Shown here: positions 1 through 6,178 of the stretch, in pieces
Layout: the number at the start of each line of letters is the position of its first letter
Numbering within the stretch: the first letter of the stretch is position 1
Assembly (NCBI GenBank): GCA_035263025.1
Contig: DATFRR010000296.1
Coordinates: 1-9,225 of the forward strand
Origin: DASQPR01 sp035263025
GTDB lineage: Bacteria > Actinomycetota > Actinomycetes > Mycobacteriales > Micromonosporaceae
Direction: 5' to 3'
Length of the DNA stretch: 9,225 nt
Notes under the pieces: generated by a model
What the model saw: only the letters and a program-made list of their open reading frames with translations
Told to the model about the DNA's origin: nothing
Databases searched by the model: none
Program-made: the position numbers and the translations under genes

Positions 1-683
1 CTGTCGGCGGTGATGCCGAGGTCGTCGGAGATGGGCCGGGCGAGGTTCGTCGCTTGCACCGTGATGCGACCGAGGTCGAGTCGACGCCAGGGCTTCGGCC
101 AGTCCGCGAGGTCGAGGAGCCGGGCGACGCGCTGGTCGGAGCGTTCGCCGGCACCGACCGGCGCCTGCTCGGGCATGTCGACGTGCGCGACCTGCGCGTA
201 GCCGTCCTGGCAGGTGAGTTTCACCCGCGGTGTCGTAGATGGTTCGAAGTCGTCGTCGAGGCCTTCGATCCAGCCGCGCCAGAGCGGCAGCACCTCGCCG
301 GTCGCGACGATGCGGGCGGTGACGCGTGCGGGCCGGCCGATGCGGGTGTCGAGCAGGTCGTCGCTCGAGGTCGACCAGGACAGCCAGCCATCCGGGTCTT
401 CGATCGTGAAGACGGCGCTGCTCGCGCCGTACCGTTCGAGCCACGACTCGCGGCCTCGGTCGATGCTGACGTCGACGAGCCGGCACGGATCGACGGTCAC
501 CCACGTCGGCTCGAGCCCGGACCAGACGCCAGTGAGTGGACGGTCCCAGCGTGCGTGGTCCCACTGCGCGACGGTGCTGCCGCCCGCGTTGGCGGTGCCG
601 AGGCCGAGCTCGACGGTCAGCTCGATGTAGCGCGACCACCACGGCAGCGCGCCGGTCTCGAATGCGCGGGCGGTGACCGTCAT
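1..683 (-). CDS. Minor tail / baseplate hub protein, N-terminal 227 residues, cut by the window edge
   Basis: An ATG at 683 overlapping the tape measure stop (ATGA) opens a frame that runs without a stop to base 1. The start reads MTVTARAFETGALPWWSRYI, followed by ELTVELGLG (21-29), then WDHARWDRPLTGVWSGLEP (41-59), VDVSIDRGRESWLERYGAS (70-88), VFTIEDPDGW (91-100), IGRPARVTARI (115-125), LWRGWIEGLDDDF (134-146), VKLTCQDGYAQVAHV (154-168) and RSDQRVARLLDLADWP (181-196). Short segments separated by a GR and a DPDG turn, then a G-W-I-E strand and a LLDLADWP helix, are typical of the minor tail protein that follows the tape measure in actinobacterial siphophages and prophages. These belong to the distal tail or hub complex. 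The rest of the gene lies outside. A weak GGTGG sits five bases before the ATG. A plus-strand open frame over the same bases is a shadow. Confidence 0.8.
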   Translation of the reverse strand, partial: MTVTARAFETGALPWWSRYIELTVELGLGTANAGGSTVAQWDHARWDRPLTGVWSGLEPTWVTVDPCRLVDVSIDRGRESWLERYGASSAVFTIEDPDGWLSWSTSSDDLLDTRIGRPARVTARIVATGEVLPLWRGWIEGLDDDFEPSTTPRVKLTCQDGYAQVAHVDMPEQAPVGAGERSDQRVARLLDLADWPKPWRRLDLGRITVQATNLARPISDDLGITAD

Positions 684-2428
684 GTGCGCCACCGGTTGCC
701 GTTCGCACGTTCGAACTCGACGATGTAGCCGACGATCTCGCGGCCGACGCGGGCCGGGTCGACCGCGGTCGCGACCTGCACGTTGACGTTGTAGGTGACG
801 TTGCCCGGGAACTGCTCGCCCATCTGTGAGAGCGGGATGATCGCTTCGGGGCCGGCCTCACCGATGATGCCGAGCGTCGCGCGGGTGACGACGCCACCTT
901 GCGCGAACGTCGGGATCGGATTGTCGGGCAGGTCGAGCTTGAACGGCCCGAAACCGATCTGATTCGGGACGAAGCTGTTGATCATGCCGGCAACCTTGTT
1001 CCACGCTTCTTTCACGACGCCGACGATCGCGTCCGCGACGTCCTGCGCGAACCCGGCTGCGGCGGTGAGGCCGCTCTTCAATCCGTCGAGGAACGCACCG
1101 CCGAGCTTCGCGCCGGCTTCGCCAAGACTTTTCACGAAGGCGACCACCTTGCCGGGCAGTCCCGCGATCCATCTGACCGCGGTCGCGATCGCGCTGCCGA
1201 TCGTCGACGCGAGCTCCATGAACGCCGAGCCCATCCGGCGGGCGAGGCCGATCACCGCGTTCACGACCGTCATGATCACGTTGCGGATCGTGTTCCAGTG
1301 CTTGACGATCAGGAGCACGGCCACGCCAATCGGGCCCGCGAGGATCGCGAGCAGCGTCGGCCAGTTGGCCTTGATCCATGTCCAAACCTTCTGAATCACG
1401 CCGAGGATCGCGTCCCACGCGACCTGCATCGCTTGCCACACTGCGCCGGCTGCTTCTTTGACGACGTCGAAGTGCGTGACGAGCAGGACGATGCCGGCGA
1501 TGAGCGCAGCGATCGCTATCACGATGAGGCCGATCGGATTCGCAGCCATGATCGCGTTGAGGATGGCTTGCGCGATCGACCACGCTTTGACCGCGGCGAC
1601 GATCGCGAGGACCGCGCCGGCGAGTGGGACGAGCCAGCCCGCGTTCTTCTCGATGAAGCCGGCCATCTTCTGCAGGATCGGCAGGATCTTCTGCAACACC
1701 GGGAGCAGCGCGGTGCCGAGCGCCGCTTGGGTGTTCTCCATCTCGGCCTGAAACTTCTTCTGCTGGTTCGCGGCGCTATCCGAGGTGCGTTCGAAGTCGC
1801 CCTGCGCGTCGCCGGTCTGTTTGAAGATCTGAGCTTGCGCGGCGAGCACCTTCTGCTGCGGTGTCAGCGCGGTCTTCGTGTTCTTGATGAGACCCATCCG
1901 CAACGCTTCACTGCGCAGTGTCGCGTCGTCGAGGAGCACGCCGTACTGGCGGATCGGTTCGGTCTCGCCGCGCAACGCCGCACCGATCGCAGTGATCGCC
2001 TCTTCCGGGCTGGTGCCTTTGAATGATGCGAGATCGCCGGCGAGACCGACGAGATCGGTACTGAAGTCTGCGAGCTTCCCGCCGGAGATGCCGGCGGACT
2101 TCCCGAACGTCGCGAACGTGTTGGCACCGTCGATCGCTTGCTGCTTCGACATGCCGAACGCGGTGTCGGCGTTCTTGGCGAAGTCGAGGACAGCCTTCGA
2201 TGCGTTCCCGAAGATCTGCTGCGATGCTGCAGTCGCGTCTTGCAGCTCCGATGCGGCACCGACCCATCGGCGGATCTGATCGACCGCGAACGCGGCGCCG
2301 ATCGCGGCGCCGACGCCCTTCGCCCACGTCTTGAGCTTCCCGCCGGTCCCTTCGACCTTCGCCGCCTCGGCCCGCAGCTTCGAGCTGTCGCCGATGAAGT
2401 GGATGACGACGTCGGTCGCGCCCGCCAT
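680..2428 (-). CDS. Tape measure protein
   Basis: At 582 residues this is the longest gene here. It spans the tail tube lumen and sets tail length; at the usual 0.15 nm per residue this gives roughly 85-90 nm, an estimate only. Order of regions: an N-terminal part with VVIHFIGDSSKLRAEAAKVE (7-26); a helical, Ala/Gln-rich region with TSPEEAITAIGAALRGETEP (139-158), a segment common in tape measures; hydrophobic, possibly membrane-inserting helices at about 265-282, 297-320 and 358-376; a further helical region with repeated Trp (351-480); and a C-terminal IPTFAQGGVVTRATLGIIGE (505-524) continuing AGPEAIIPLS, the classic end motif of many tape measures. No peptidase or lysozyme domain is seen. 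The ATG shares a base with the preceding TGA, and there is no ribosome binding site. The stop overlaps the next ATG (ATGA). Confidence 0.93.
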   Translation of the reverse strand: MAGATDVVIHFIGDSSKLRAEAAKVEGTGGKLKTWAKGVGAAIGAAFAVDQIRRWVGAASELQDATAASQQIFGNASKAVLDFAKNADTAFGMSKQQAIDGANTFATFGKSAGISGGKLADFSTDLVGLAGDLASFKGTSPEEAITAIGAALRGETEPIRQYGVLLDDATLRSEALRMGLIKNTKTALTPQQKVLAAQAQIFKQTGDAQGDFERTSDSAANQQKKFQAEMENTQAALGTALLPVLQKILPILQKMAGFIEKNAGWLVPLAGAVLAIVAAVKAWSIAQAILNAIMAANPIGLIVIAIAALIAGIVLLVTHFDVVKEAAGAVWQAMQVAWDAILGVIQKVWTWIKANWPTLLAILAGPIGVAVLLIVKHWNTIRNVIMTVVNAVIGLARRMGSAFMELASTIGSAIATAVRWIAGLPGKVVAFVKSLGEAGAKLGGAFLDGLKSGLTAAAGFAQDVADAIVGVVKEAWNKVAGMINSFVPNQIGFGPFKLDLPDNPIPTFAQGGVVTRATLGIIGEAGPEAIIPLSQMGEQFPGNVTYNVNVQVATAVDPARVGREIVGYIVEFERANGNRWRT

Positions 2429-2612
2429 CAGTGCGCTCGCTTCGCGCGTTGGCGTGCCATCTCACGGCGACGGCGTCGGTTCTCGTCTTTGACGACCTCG
2501 GCCATCTCGTCGAGCAGACCGATCGGCAGTGCCATCACGTCTCCGGGATTGAGGCGCCAGACTCGAGCGATGGTTGCGGCCCGCCGCCAAGCTCGGCGGC
2601 GAGGGCTTCCCC
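2428..2612 (-). CDS. Tail assembly chaperone, frameshift extension (gpT-like part) or separate short protein
   Basis: In the -1 frame relative to the chaperone, the sequence RVWRLNPGDVMALPIGLLDE leads into MAEVVKDENRRRRREMARQR and a TGA at 2430-2428. The W-x-LNP-x-D-V-x-ALP pattern, which begins before the internal ATG, resembles the start of second chaperone segments in actinophages. It suggests that this frame is translated by slippage near 2610, giving a 137-residue fusion (77 + 60 residues). The competing view is independent initiation at the ATG at 2535, which has GGAG five bases upstream and would give a 35-residue protein. Both may occur. The C-terminus is strongly basic. The stop shares one base with the tape measure ATG (TGATG). 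Confidence 0.5.
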
Positions 2613-2840
2613 CGAGACGAGCTCCATGTCGCCCATGCGCAACGCACGCGCGTCCTCGAGCGTGAACGCCGGGTCGGTCCTGCGCTTGACGATCCACGCC
2701 GCCGCGGCCATCGCCCGAAACTGACCCTTGCCGCCCATCAGCTCCGCGAGCGGCCGGTCGAGGACCTCGTCGATCTCGTCCAGCTCGCCGAGCGTCAAGT
2801 CCTGCAAGTCGACCTTCAGCTTCCCGTTGTCGGTGCTCAT
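2535..2840 (-). CDS. Tail assembly chaperone, short form (gpG-like)
   Basis: The 101-residue acidic protein fits the first of the two chaperone products that precede the tape measure gene in most siphoviruses and coat the tape measure before tube polymerisation. Diagnostic stretches are LQDLTLGELDEIDEVLDRPL (12-31) and MAAAAWIVKRRTDPAFTLED (44-63), a combination common in actinophage chaperones. The C-terminal third (78-101) is Gly/Ser/Pro-rich and weakly conserved in character. The ATG at 2840 overlaps the previous stop (ATGA) and has a GAGG about ten bases upstream. A longer reading from an upstream ATG at 2876 is less likely, because its extra residues are shadow sequence. The TGA shares one base with the ATG of the next short frame. 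A slip-prone GGGGGAA lies at codons 76-78. Confidence 0.75.
   Translation of the reverse strand: MSTDNGKLKVDLQDLTLGELDEIDEVLDRPLAELMGGKGQFRAMAAAAWIVKRRTDPAFTLEDARALRMGDMELVSGEALAAELGGGPQPSLESGASIPET
2541..2544 (-). promoter_or_regulatory. Possible ribosome binding site for the internal ATG at 2535
   Basis: GGAG lies five bases before the ATG at 2535, at the end of the chaperone gene. It supports separate translation of a 35-residue basic protein and so competes with the frameshift explanation for this frame. Confidence 0.4.
2607..2613 (-). other. Candidate -1 programmed frameshift site GGGGGAA
   Basis: In the chaperone frame the codons read TCG GGG GAA. A -1 slip on GGG lets the glycine tRNA re-pair perfectly, and translation continues into the frame that ends at 2428. 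The GAA-to-GGA re-pairing of the second tRNA is imperfect, so this is not a full X-XXY-YYZ heptamer. Frameshifts that link the two chaperone products are well conserved in tailed phages, which is why the site is listed. I did not find a clear downstream pseudoknot by eye. Confidence 0.45.
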
Positions 2841-3181
2841 AGCCGGCGCACCTCGGTCGCGGCGAGCGTCTCGCACGCCATCTTGAAGTCGTGGTCGGCG
2901 CCGGCGCGCGCGTCGTCGACGGCGCCGGTGCGGTTCGCGATGTAATTGGCGTATGGCAGCGTCCCTCCGTAATGCACCTGCGCACCGTCGTTCGTGTGCG
3001 AGGTGCGGACCGTCGCGGCGAGCCGGCCGGTGCGTTTCGGGATGCGGCCGTGCAGGTCGCGGGCGACGTCACCGGCCGTGCGTTCGGCGACCGGGCCGAC
3101 GCCACGGTCGATGCCGCGTGTCAGCTGTCGCACGGCGGCGACGAGCATCGTGGTGTCGACCTCGACGCGCTGGTCGGTCAC
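2837..3181 (-). CDS. HK97 gp10-like neck/minor tail-component protein
   Basis: The 114-residue protein carries the pattern of the HK97 gp10-like family: an N-terminal helix, a helix VAERTAGDVARDLHGRIPKR (31-50) ending in the conserved proline-basic turn, then TGRLAATVRT (51-60), a short strand AQVHYGG (67-73) and PYANYIANRTG (76-86), the usual Y-A-x-Y-I/V segment near a glycine. Family members sit at the head-tail junction or are needed for tail completion. Here the gene follows the major tail gene instead of preceding it, which is unusual. GTG start overlapping the previous TGA (GTGA), with no Shine-Dalgarno sequence, so coupling is likely. Its stop overlaps the chaperone ATG (ATGA). The exact role in this particle is inferred. 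Confidence 0.65.
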   Translation of the reverse strand: MTDQRVEVDTTMLVAAVRQLTRGIDRGVGPVAERTAGDVARDLHGRIPKRTGRLAATVRTSHTNDGAQVHYGGTLPYANYIANRTGAVDDARAGADHDFKMACETLAATEVRRL

Positions 3182-3624
3182 GCCGGCGGTGCGACCAGGA
3201 ATTCCGGGTCGCCCTGCACCGCGAGGACGAGGTCCGATTCGGATGCTTCACCGACTGCGGCTTGGATGTACGCGAAGCCCGGCATGTACGCCTTCCCGGA
3301 GATGGCGACGTTGGTTTCGCTGATCGGTTGCGACTCGTCCGGGATCACGAGGAAGTCGACGATCGTGTTGGCGAGCGGACGCAGGTTGTTCCACAGCCCA
3401 TCGGTCCCGAACGACTGCAGGATCGTGATGGTGATCGTCCACTTCTCGGGCTTGTAGGTGGTGAACACACTGCAGAAGGTCTCGACGTCGTTCGAGTCCT
3501 GGTCGGGTGCGATGTCGAGCTCGTTGGCGCCGCACTCGAACTCGATCGTGTTCGGGTCGGTGCCGATCACGAGCTTCGGCTTGATGAGAACGAACGGTGG
3601 CCGATCGACGATGACTGCGGTCAT
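3178..3624 (-). CDS. Major tail (tube) protein
   Basis: At 148 residues this is a compact tail tube subunit that should stack as hexameric rings around the tape measure. The sequence is dominated by predicted beta strands: FVLIKPKLVIGTD (11-23), TIEFECGANELDIAPDQDS (26-44), TYKPEKWTITITILQSF (56-72), NTIVDFLVIPDE (86-97), ISETNVAISGKAYMPGFAY (101-119) and the final DLVLAVQGDPEFLV (131-144). The acidic, non-repetitive character and the GDPEF-type ending match actinophage major tail proteins. No Ig-like C-terminal decoration domain is present. The start is an ATG overlapping the previous stop (ATGA) with a strong ribosome binding site. The stop overlaps the GTG of the next gene (GTGA). The position, two genes before the chaperone and tape measure, supports the call. 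Confidence 0.8.
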   Translation of the reverse strand: MTAVIVDRPPFVLIKPKLVIGTDPNTIEFECGANELDIAPDQDSNDVETFCSVFTTYKPEKWTITITILQSFGTDGLWNNLRPLANTIVDFLVIPDESQPISETNVAISGKAYMPGFAYIQAAVGEASESDLVLAVQGDPEFLVAPPA

Positions 3625-4016
3625 GGCATACCTCCGGTGAGCGTGACGGTTCCGGCGACGGTGATGCGCGCGGCCTGGTATTGCAGGCCGCCGATCTCGA
3701 ACGGGAGTGCGGCACCGACCGCGACGAGCGGCACCCGCGCGCGGGTGAGTGCCGGTAGCGCGGCGTCGACCAGCTGCTCGAGCTGCTCGTAGCCGGGTGC
3801 CGGTTCGATGCGGGCCGCGACGCAGATGATCTGTAGCTGCGCCCGGTAGGTGCAGACCGACTGTTGCGTCAGCCATTGGTCCGGCCAGACGAGCACGAAG
3901 CACGGTGGTGTGACGCTGTCGACCGGCGCGTCGTGGACCGGCCAGTCGTCGTCGGCGTCGGGTGCGAGGCCGGTGAGCGCCGATGCGACGTGCGCGCGGA
4001 GCTCGGCCGGCGTCAT
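3621..4016 (-). CDS. Tail-terminator-like neck protein
   Basis: This 131-residue protein probably caps the tail tube at the head-proximal end and joins it to the neck. The layout fits tail terminators of siphoviruses: an N-terminal helix (TPAELRAHVASALTGL, 2-17), a proline-bounded strand that leads into CFVLVWPDQWL (39-49), a strand CTYRAQLQIICVAARI (55-70), an amphipathic helix GYEQLEQLVDAALPAL (75-90), and a final pair of strands LQYQAARITVAGTVTLTG (111-128). The frame extends upstream, but the ATG at 4016 is chosen because it overlaps the adaptor stop as ATGA and because the upstream residues are Arg/His-rich shadow. It lies just before the major tail gene, the usual terminator position. 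A head-closure protein is an alternative. Confidence 0.6.
   Translation of the reverse strand: MTPAELRAHVASALTGLAPDADDDWPVHDAPVDSVTPPCFVLVWPDQWLTQQSVCTYRAQLQIICVAARIEPAPGYEQLEQLVDAALPALTRARVPLVAVGAALPFEIGGLQYQAARITVAGTVTLTGGMP
3631..3635 (-). promoter_or_regulatory. Shine-Dalgarno site of the major tail gene
   Basis: GGAGG on the minus strand lies six bases before the ATG at 3624, within the last codons of the preceding gene. It sets the start inside a frame that is open far upstream and agrees with the need for many copies of the tail tube protein. Confidence 0.8.
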
Positions 4017-4345
4017 GCGATCCCGAACTGGACCTTCAGCGGGACCAGCGCGACTGCGTGCCGTGCGTAGACGTCGGCGGGTACGGACAGCACGCCGATG
4101 TCGGAGAAGCCGACTGCACCGAACGCGGCGTCGTTCGCTTTGAACACCTCGATACCGATCGCGATGTTCTCGGTGACCGCGAGCGGCGGTGTGGGTGTCG
4201 GCATCGGATCGTCGGCGGGCCGGTCGCAGAGGTGGTCGACAACTTGTGCGGCGGCATCCAGCGACAACTGCAGCGCGTCTTGGTTCTTCGCAGTGACCGC
4301 GATGCGGAGCGCGGCGGCGAGCTGGTCGACGGTGGCGTACGCCAT
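4013..4345 (-). CDS. Head-tail adaptor (connector) protein, HK97 gp6-like
   Basis: The 110-residue protein probably forms the ring that docks under the portal once DNA is packaged. Its N-terminal half fits the helical gp6-like connector fold: ATVDQLAAALRI (4-15), then QDALQLSLDAAAQVVDHLCD (22-41), the usual helix in which residues of each subunit face the channel. A Pro-rich loop (48-54) and a helix with FKANDAAFGAVGF follow. The C-terminal LVPLKVQFGIA resembles the tail by which many actinophage adaptors end. Position directly after the capsid gene agrees with the role. The ATG is six bases after the capsid stop without an evident Shine-Dalgarno sequence. The TGA overlaps the next ATG (ATGA). 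The assignment rests on pattern and position. Confidence 0.72.
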   Translation of the reverse strand: MAYATVDQLAAALRIAVTAKNQDALQLSLDAAAQVVDHLCDRPADDPMPTPTPPLAVTENIAIGIEVFKANDAAFGAVGFSDIGVLSVPADVYARHAVALVPLKVQFGIA

Positions 4346-4351
4346 CAGCGA

Positions 4352-5506
4352 TCACGGCACGGTCGCGACGGTGCATTCGGCGATGGCGAGCGGTTCGTCG
4401 ACGACGGACTTGACGCGCGCTTCGGCGAGGATCACGAGGATGTTCGAGATGAACAGCGACGCGTGGCTGTCGGTCAGGAATACCGACGTGTTGCCTCGGT
4501 CGAACAGCGACACTCCCGATTGGAAGTCACCGACGAACGCGGAGCCGGCCGGCACCTTCGACGACGACACCGGGCGCATCCCCCAATAGTTCGCGCCCGT
4601 CACCGGGCCGGCGACGGTGACACCCATCACTGCGATGTCGAGCGCAGCGAAGTCGGCCGGGTTCAACAGGACCGCGTTCGGGCTGTAGCCGGCGTCTTCG
4701 ACCATGCCGACACCGACACGGATCGCGGACAGCATGTCGGCACCCGACGCGGACTGCGTCGCGGCGGCGACGATCGCAGCGGCGAGGTCGTTCTCGGTCT
4801 TCAGCAGCAGACCGCGACGGAGCTTCCCTTCGAGGAGCGAACGGATGTACGACGCGTCTTCGAGCGCCTGGCGTGTGATCTGGAGCCAGTGCGCGATCGT
4901 GTCGAGCGCCGCGCTCTTCGGTGTGAGCGTCACGGCCGCTTCGGGCTTCGCGGTCCCTTCCGGTACGACGGCGGCTTCCGGGTCGGGTCCGATCTCCATC
5001 CATTCGACGACACCGGATGAGACCGTCACCCGGTTCACGACGTCGAGGAGCGTGGACCGGAATTGCTGCTCGATCGGCGGCAGGAGGACGTGCGGGATCA
5101 TCAGGCTCGTCGTCGTGATCGGCGCCCGCGTTTCGAGGTACCCGTCGAGCTCGAACCGTTGCGACTGGCCGTGCCCGTCGTAGGCCCGGAACGCGTCGGA
5201 CTCGACGAACGCCTGCCCGAACGACGTCGACTCGATCGACGCCGGCGAGGACGGCGACGGCTGTTCGGCGCGGCGCTGCTCGAGCCGCGACGTCAACGCG
5301 GCGAACGCACGCATGCTCTCCGCCTGCCCGTTGAACGTCTCGAGCTGCCCGTCGATCTCCGCGCAGCGGGCCTGCAGGCCGGCCATCGCGGTCTGCTCGG
5401 CTTCGGTCAGGTCACGATTCTCGGTCGCGGCGGTGTCGGCGGTGTGCGTCATCGTCTCCGAGAGCGAGGTGCGCTCGTCGACGAGGCGCTGCAGGTACGT
5501 GAGCAC
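4352..5506 (-). CDS. Major capsid protein, HK97 fold, with N-terminal scaffold-like (delta) region
   Basis: This 384-residue protein builds the icosahedral shell. Residues 1-80 are Glu/Gln/Ala-rich and predicted helical (for example RDLTEAEQTAMAGLQARCAE, 31-50), typical of the HK97 delta domain that acts as an in-cis scaffold and is removed by the protease encoded just upstream. A Ser/Pro linker follows (83-94, PSPSSPASIEST), and cleavage is likely in or near it, although the site is not proven. The mature part starts around SFGQAFVESDAFRAY (95-109), a familiar opening for actinobacterial HK97-type capsids. It continues through TSLMIPHVLLPP, the long spine helix near EDASYIRSLLEGKLRRGLLL, the P-domain segment GYSPNAVLLNPADFAAL and the WGMRPVSSSKVPAGSAFVGDF loop region. 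No separate scaffold gene is present, as expected. GTG start with a strong ribosome binding site. The adaptor gene starts six bases after the TGA. Confidence 0.95.
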   Translation of the reverse strand: MLTYLQRLVDERTSLSETMTHTADTAATENRDLTEAEQTAMAGLQARCAEIDGQLETFNGQAESMRAFAALTSRLEQRRAEQPSPSSPASIESTSFGQAFVESDAFRAYDGHGQSQRFELDGYLETRAPITTTSLMIPHVLLPPIEQQFRSTLLDVVNRVTVSSGVVEWMEIGPDPEAAVVPEGTAKPEAAVTLTPKSAALDTIAHWLQITRQALEDASYIRSLLEGKLRRGLLLKTENDLAAAIVAAATQSASGADMLSAIRVGVGMVEDAGYSPNAVLLNPADFAALDIAVMGVTVAGPVTGANYWGMRPVSSSKVPAGSAFVGDFQSGVSLFDRGNTSVFLTDSHASLFISNILVILAEARVKSVVDEPLAIAECTVATVP

Positions 5507-5626
5507 GGCAGGAACCTCCGGGCGGTACGACGTTGCGTTTCGCGTCGGTCTCGCCGGTGGCCACCTCGTCGCCAGGAGCGCTGGCAGTGGGAGGCCGGCG
5601 GTAGGTTTCGCGCTCGGCCGCGGATG
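5507..5626 (-). promoter_or_regulatory. Capsid-gene leader, 120 bp without a gene
   Basis: This is the longest non-coding stretch in the module, between the protease TAA and the capsid GTG. It ends in a strong ribosome binding site. A small inverted repeat, GCCAG-CGCTC-CTGGC on the minus strand (5585-5571; 5-bp stem, 5-base loop), lies in the middle, and a 10-bp palindrome GGTGGCCACC sits just downstream of it. No T-run follows, so a factor-independent terminator is not supported, and no convincing -35/-10 pair is visible. An RNA processing or translation-tuning leader for the most abundant protein is a plausible but unproven reading. Confidence 0.4.
5515..5519 (-). promoter_or_regulatory. 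Shine-Dalgarno site of the major capsid gene
   Basis: The minus strand reads GGAGG eight bases before the GTG at 5506. It decides the start in favour of this GTG over the in-frame ATG at 5452 (Met19), which would remove part of the N-terminal helical region. Confidence 0.85.
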
Positions 5627-6178
5627 TTAGGCGCGCCGGAACGGCCCGATGGGTGATAGGTCAACCGCCGGCATCGGTGGCAGCGCCGGCACGGCCGGCG
5701 TCCTGACCGCGAGGACCTGCGCACCGTCGTACGCGCCGACCGGCGCCAGTGACGTCTCGTGCAGCGCAGCCTCGAGCACCTCGCGGGCGCCGTCGTCACC
5801 ACGACGGGTGCGGATCGCCCGGAAGCCGACCGAGAACGCGTCGAGCATCCCTTCGCGGACCTCGTGGAGTGCCTCGTCGCCGGCCGGTGTCTGCGCGATG
5901 CGGAACCGGCCGAACAGGCCGGCGTCGTGCACCGCGTTCCACTCGAGCGGCCGGCCGATCGCCCGGTCGTGGTCGTGGGTGCGGTAGAGCTTCACCCGCA
6001 TGCCACGCTCCGCGATCGTGCGGGTCATGCTGCCGGGCAGGAACCGTTCACCGCGCGCCTCAGGTGTGAGGAACGACGTCTCGTTCCACGGCACGACGAT
6101 CCCTTCGATGATGCGCTCGTCCATCGACGGGACGCGCAGCTCGGTCGCGGTGAACGTGACGGTGGTGAGGTCGGTCAT
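5627..6178 (-). CDS. Prohead maturation protease, HK97 (U35) family
   Basis: This 183-residue serine protease should cleave the N-terminal region of the capsid protein after prohead assembly and then itself. The pattern of the family is visible: an early strand pair around GIVVPWNE (26-33), the GERFLPGS segment (43-50), the catalytic-histidine stretch RTHDHDRAIGR (66-76, H68 as the likely catalytic residue), and MLDAFSVGF (111-119) with the nucleophile S116. These are followed by LHETSLAPVGAY (139-150), corresponding to the strand that carries the acidic member of the site. The C-terminal 25 residues are proline-rich. The frame is open far upstream, but the ATG at 6178 is chosen because it overlaps the portal stop as ATGA and has a perfect AGGAGG seven bases upstream. 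It is the only gene here ending in TAA. The 120 bp that follow hold no gene. Confidence 0.93.
   Translation of the reverse strand: MTDLTTVTFTATELRVPSMDERIIEGIVVPWNETSFLTPEARGERFLPGSMTRTIAERGMRVKLYRTHDHDRAIGRPLEWNAVHDAGLFGRFRIAQTPAGDEALHEVREGMLDAFSVGFRAIRTRRGDDGAREVLEAALHETSLAPVGAYDGAQVLAVRTPAVPALPPMPAVDLSPIGPFRRA

Noticed and set aside
54..728. Plus-strand open frame at the left edge
   Set aside because: It opposes the minor tail gene, whose minus-strand frame has a clear start overlap and recognisable sequence; the plus-strand product is a shadow.
899..2026. Long plus-strand open frame opposite the tape measure gene
   Set aside because: Its product is Arg/Asp/His-rich with no protein-like pattern, and it lies fully antisense to a clear tape measure gene. 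High GC produces long empty antisense frames.
3983..5020. Long plus-strand open frame opposite the capsid and adaptor genes
   Set aside because: Composition is dominated by Arg, Asp, Gly and Val; it covers two recognised minus-strand genes and has no ribosome binding site or family pattern.
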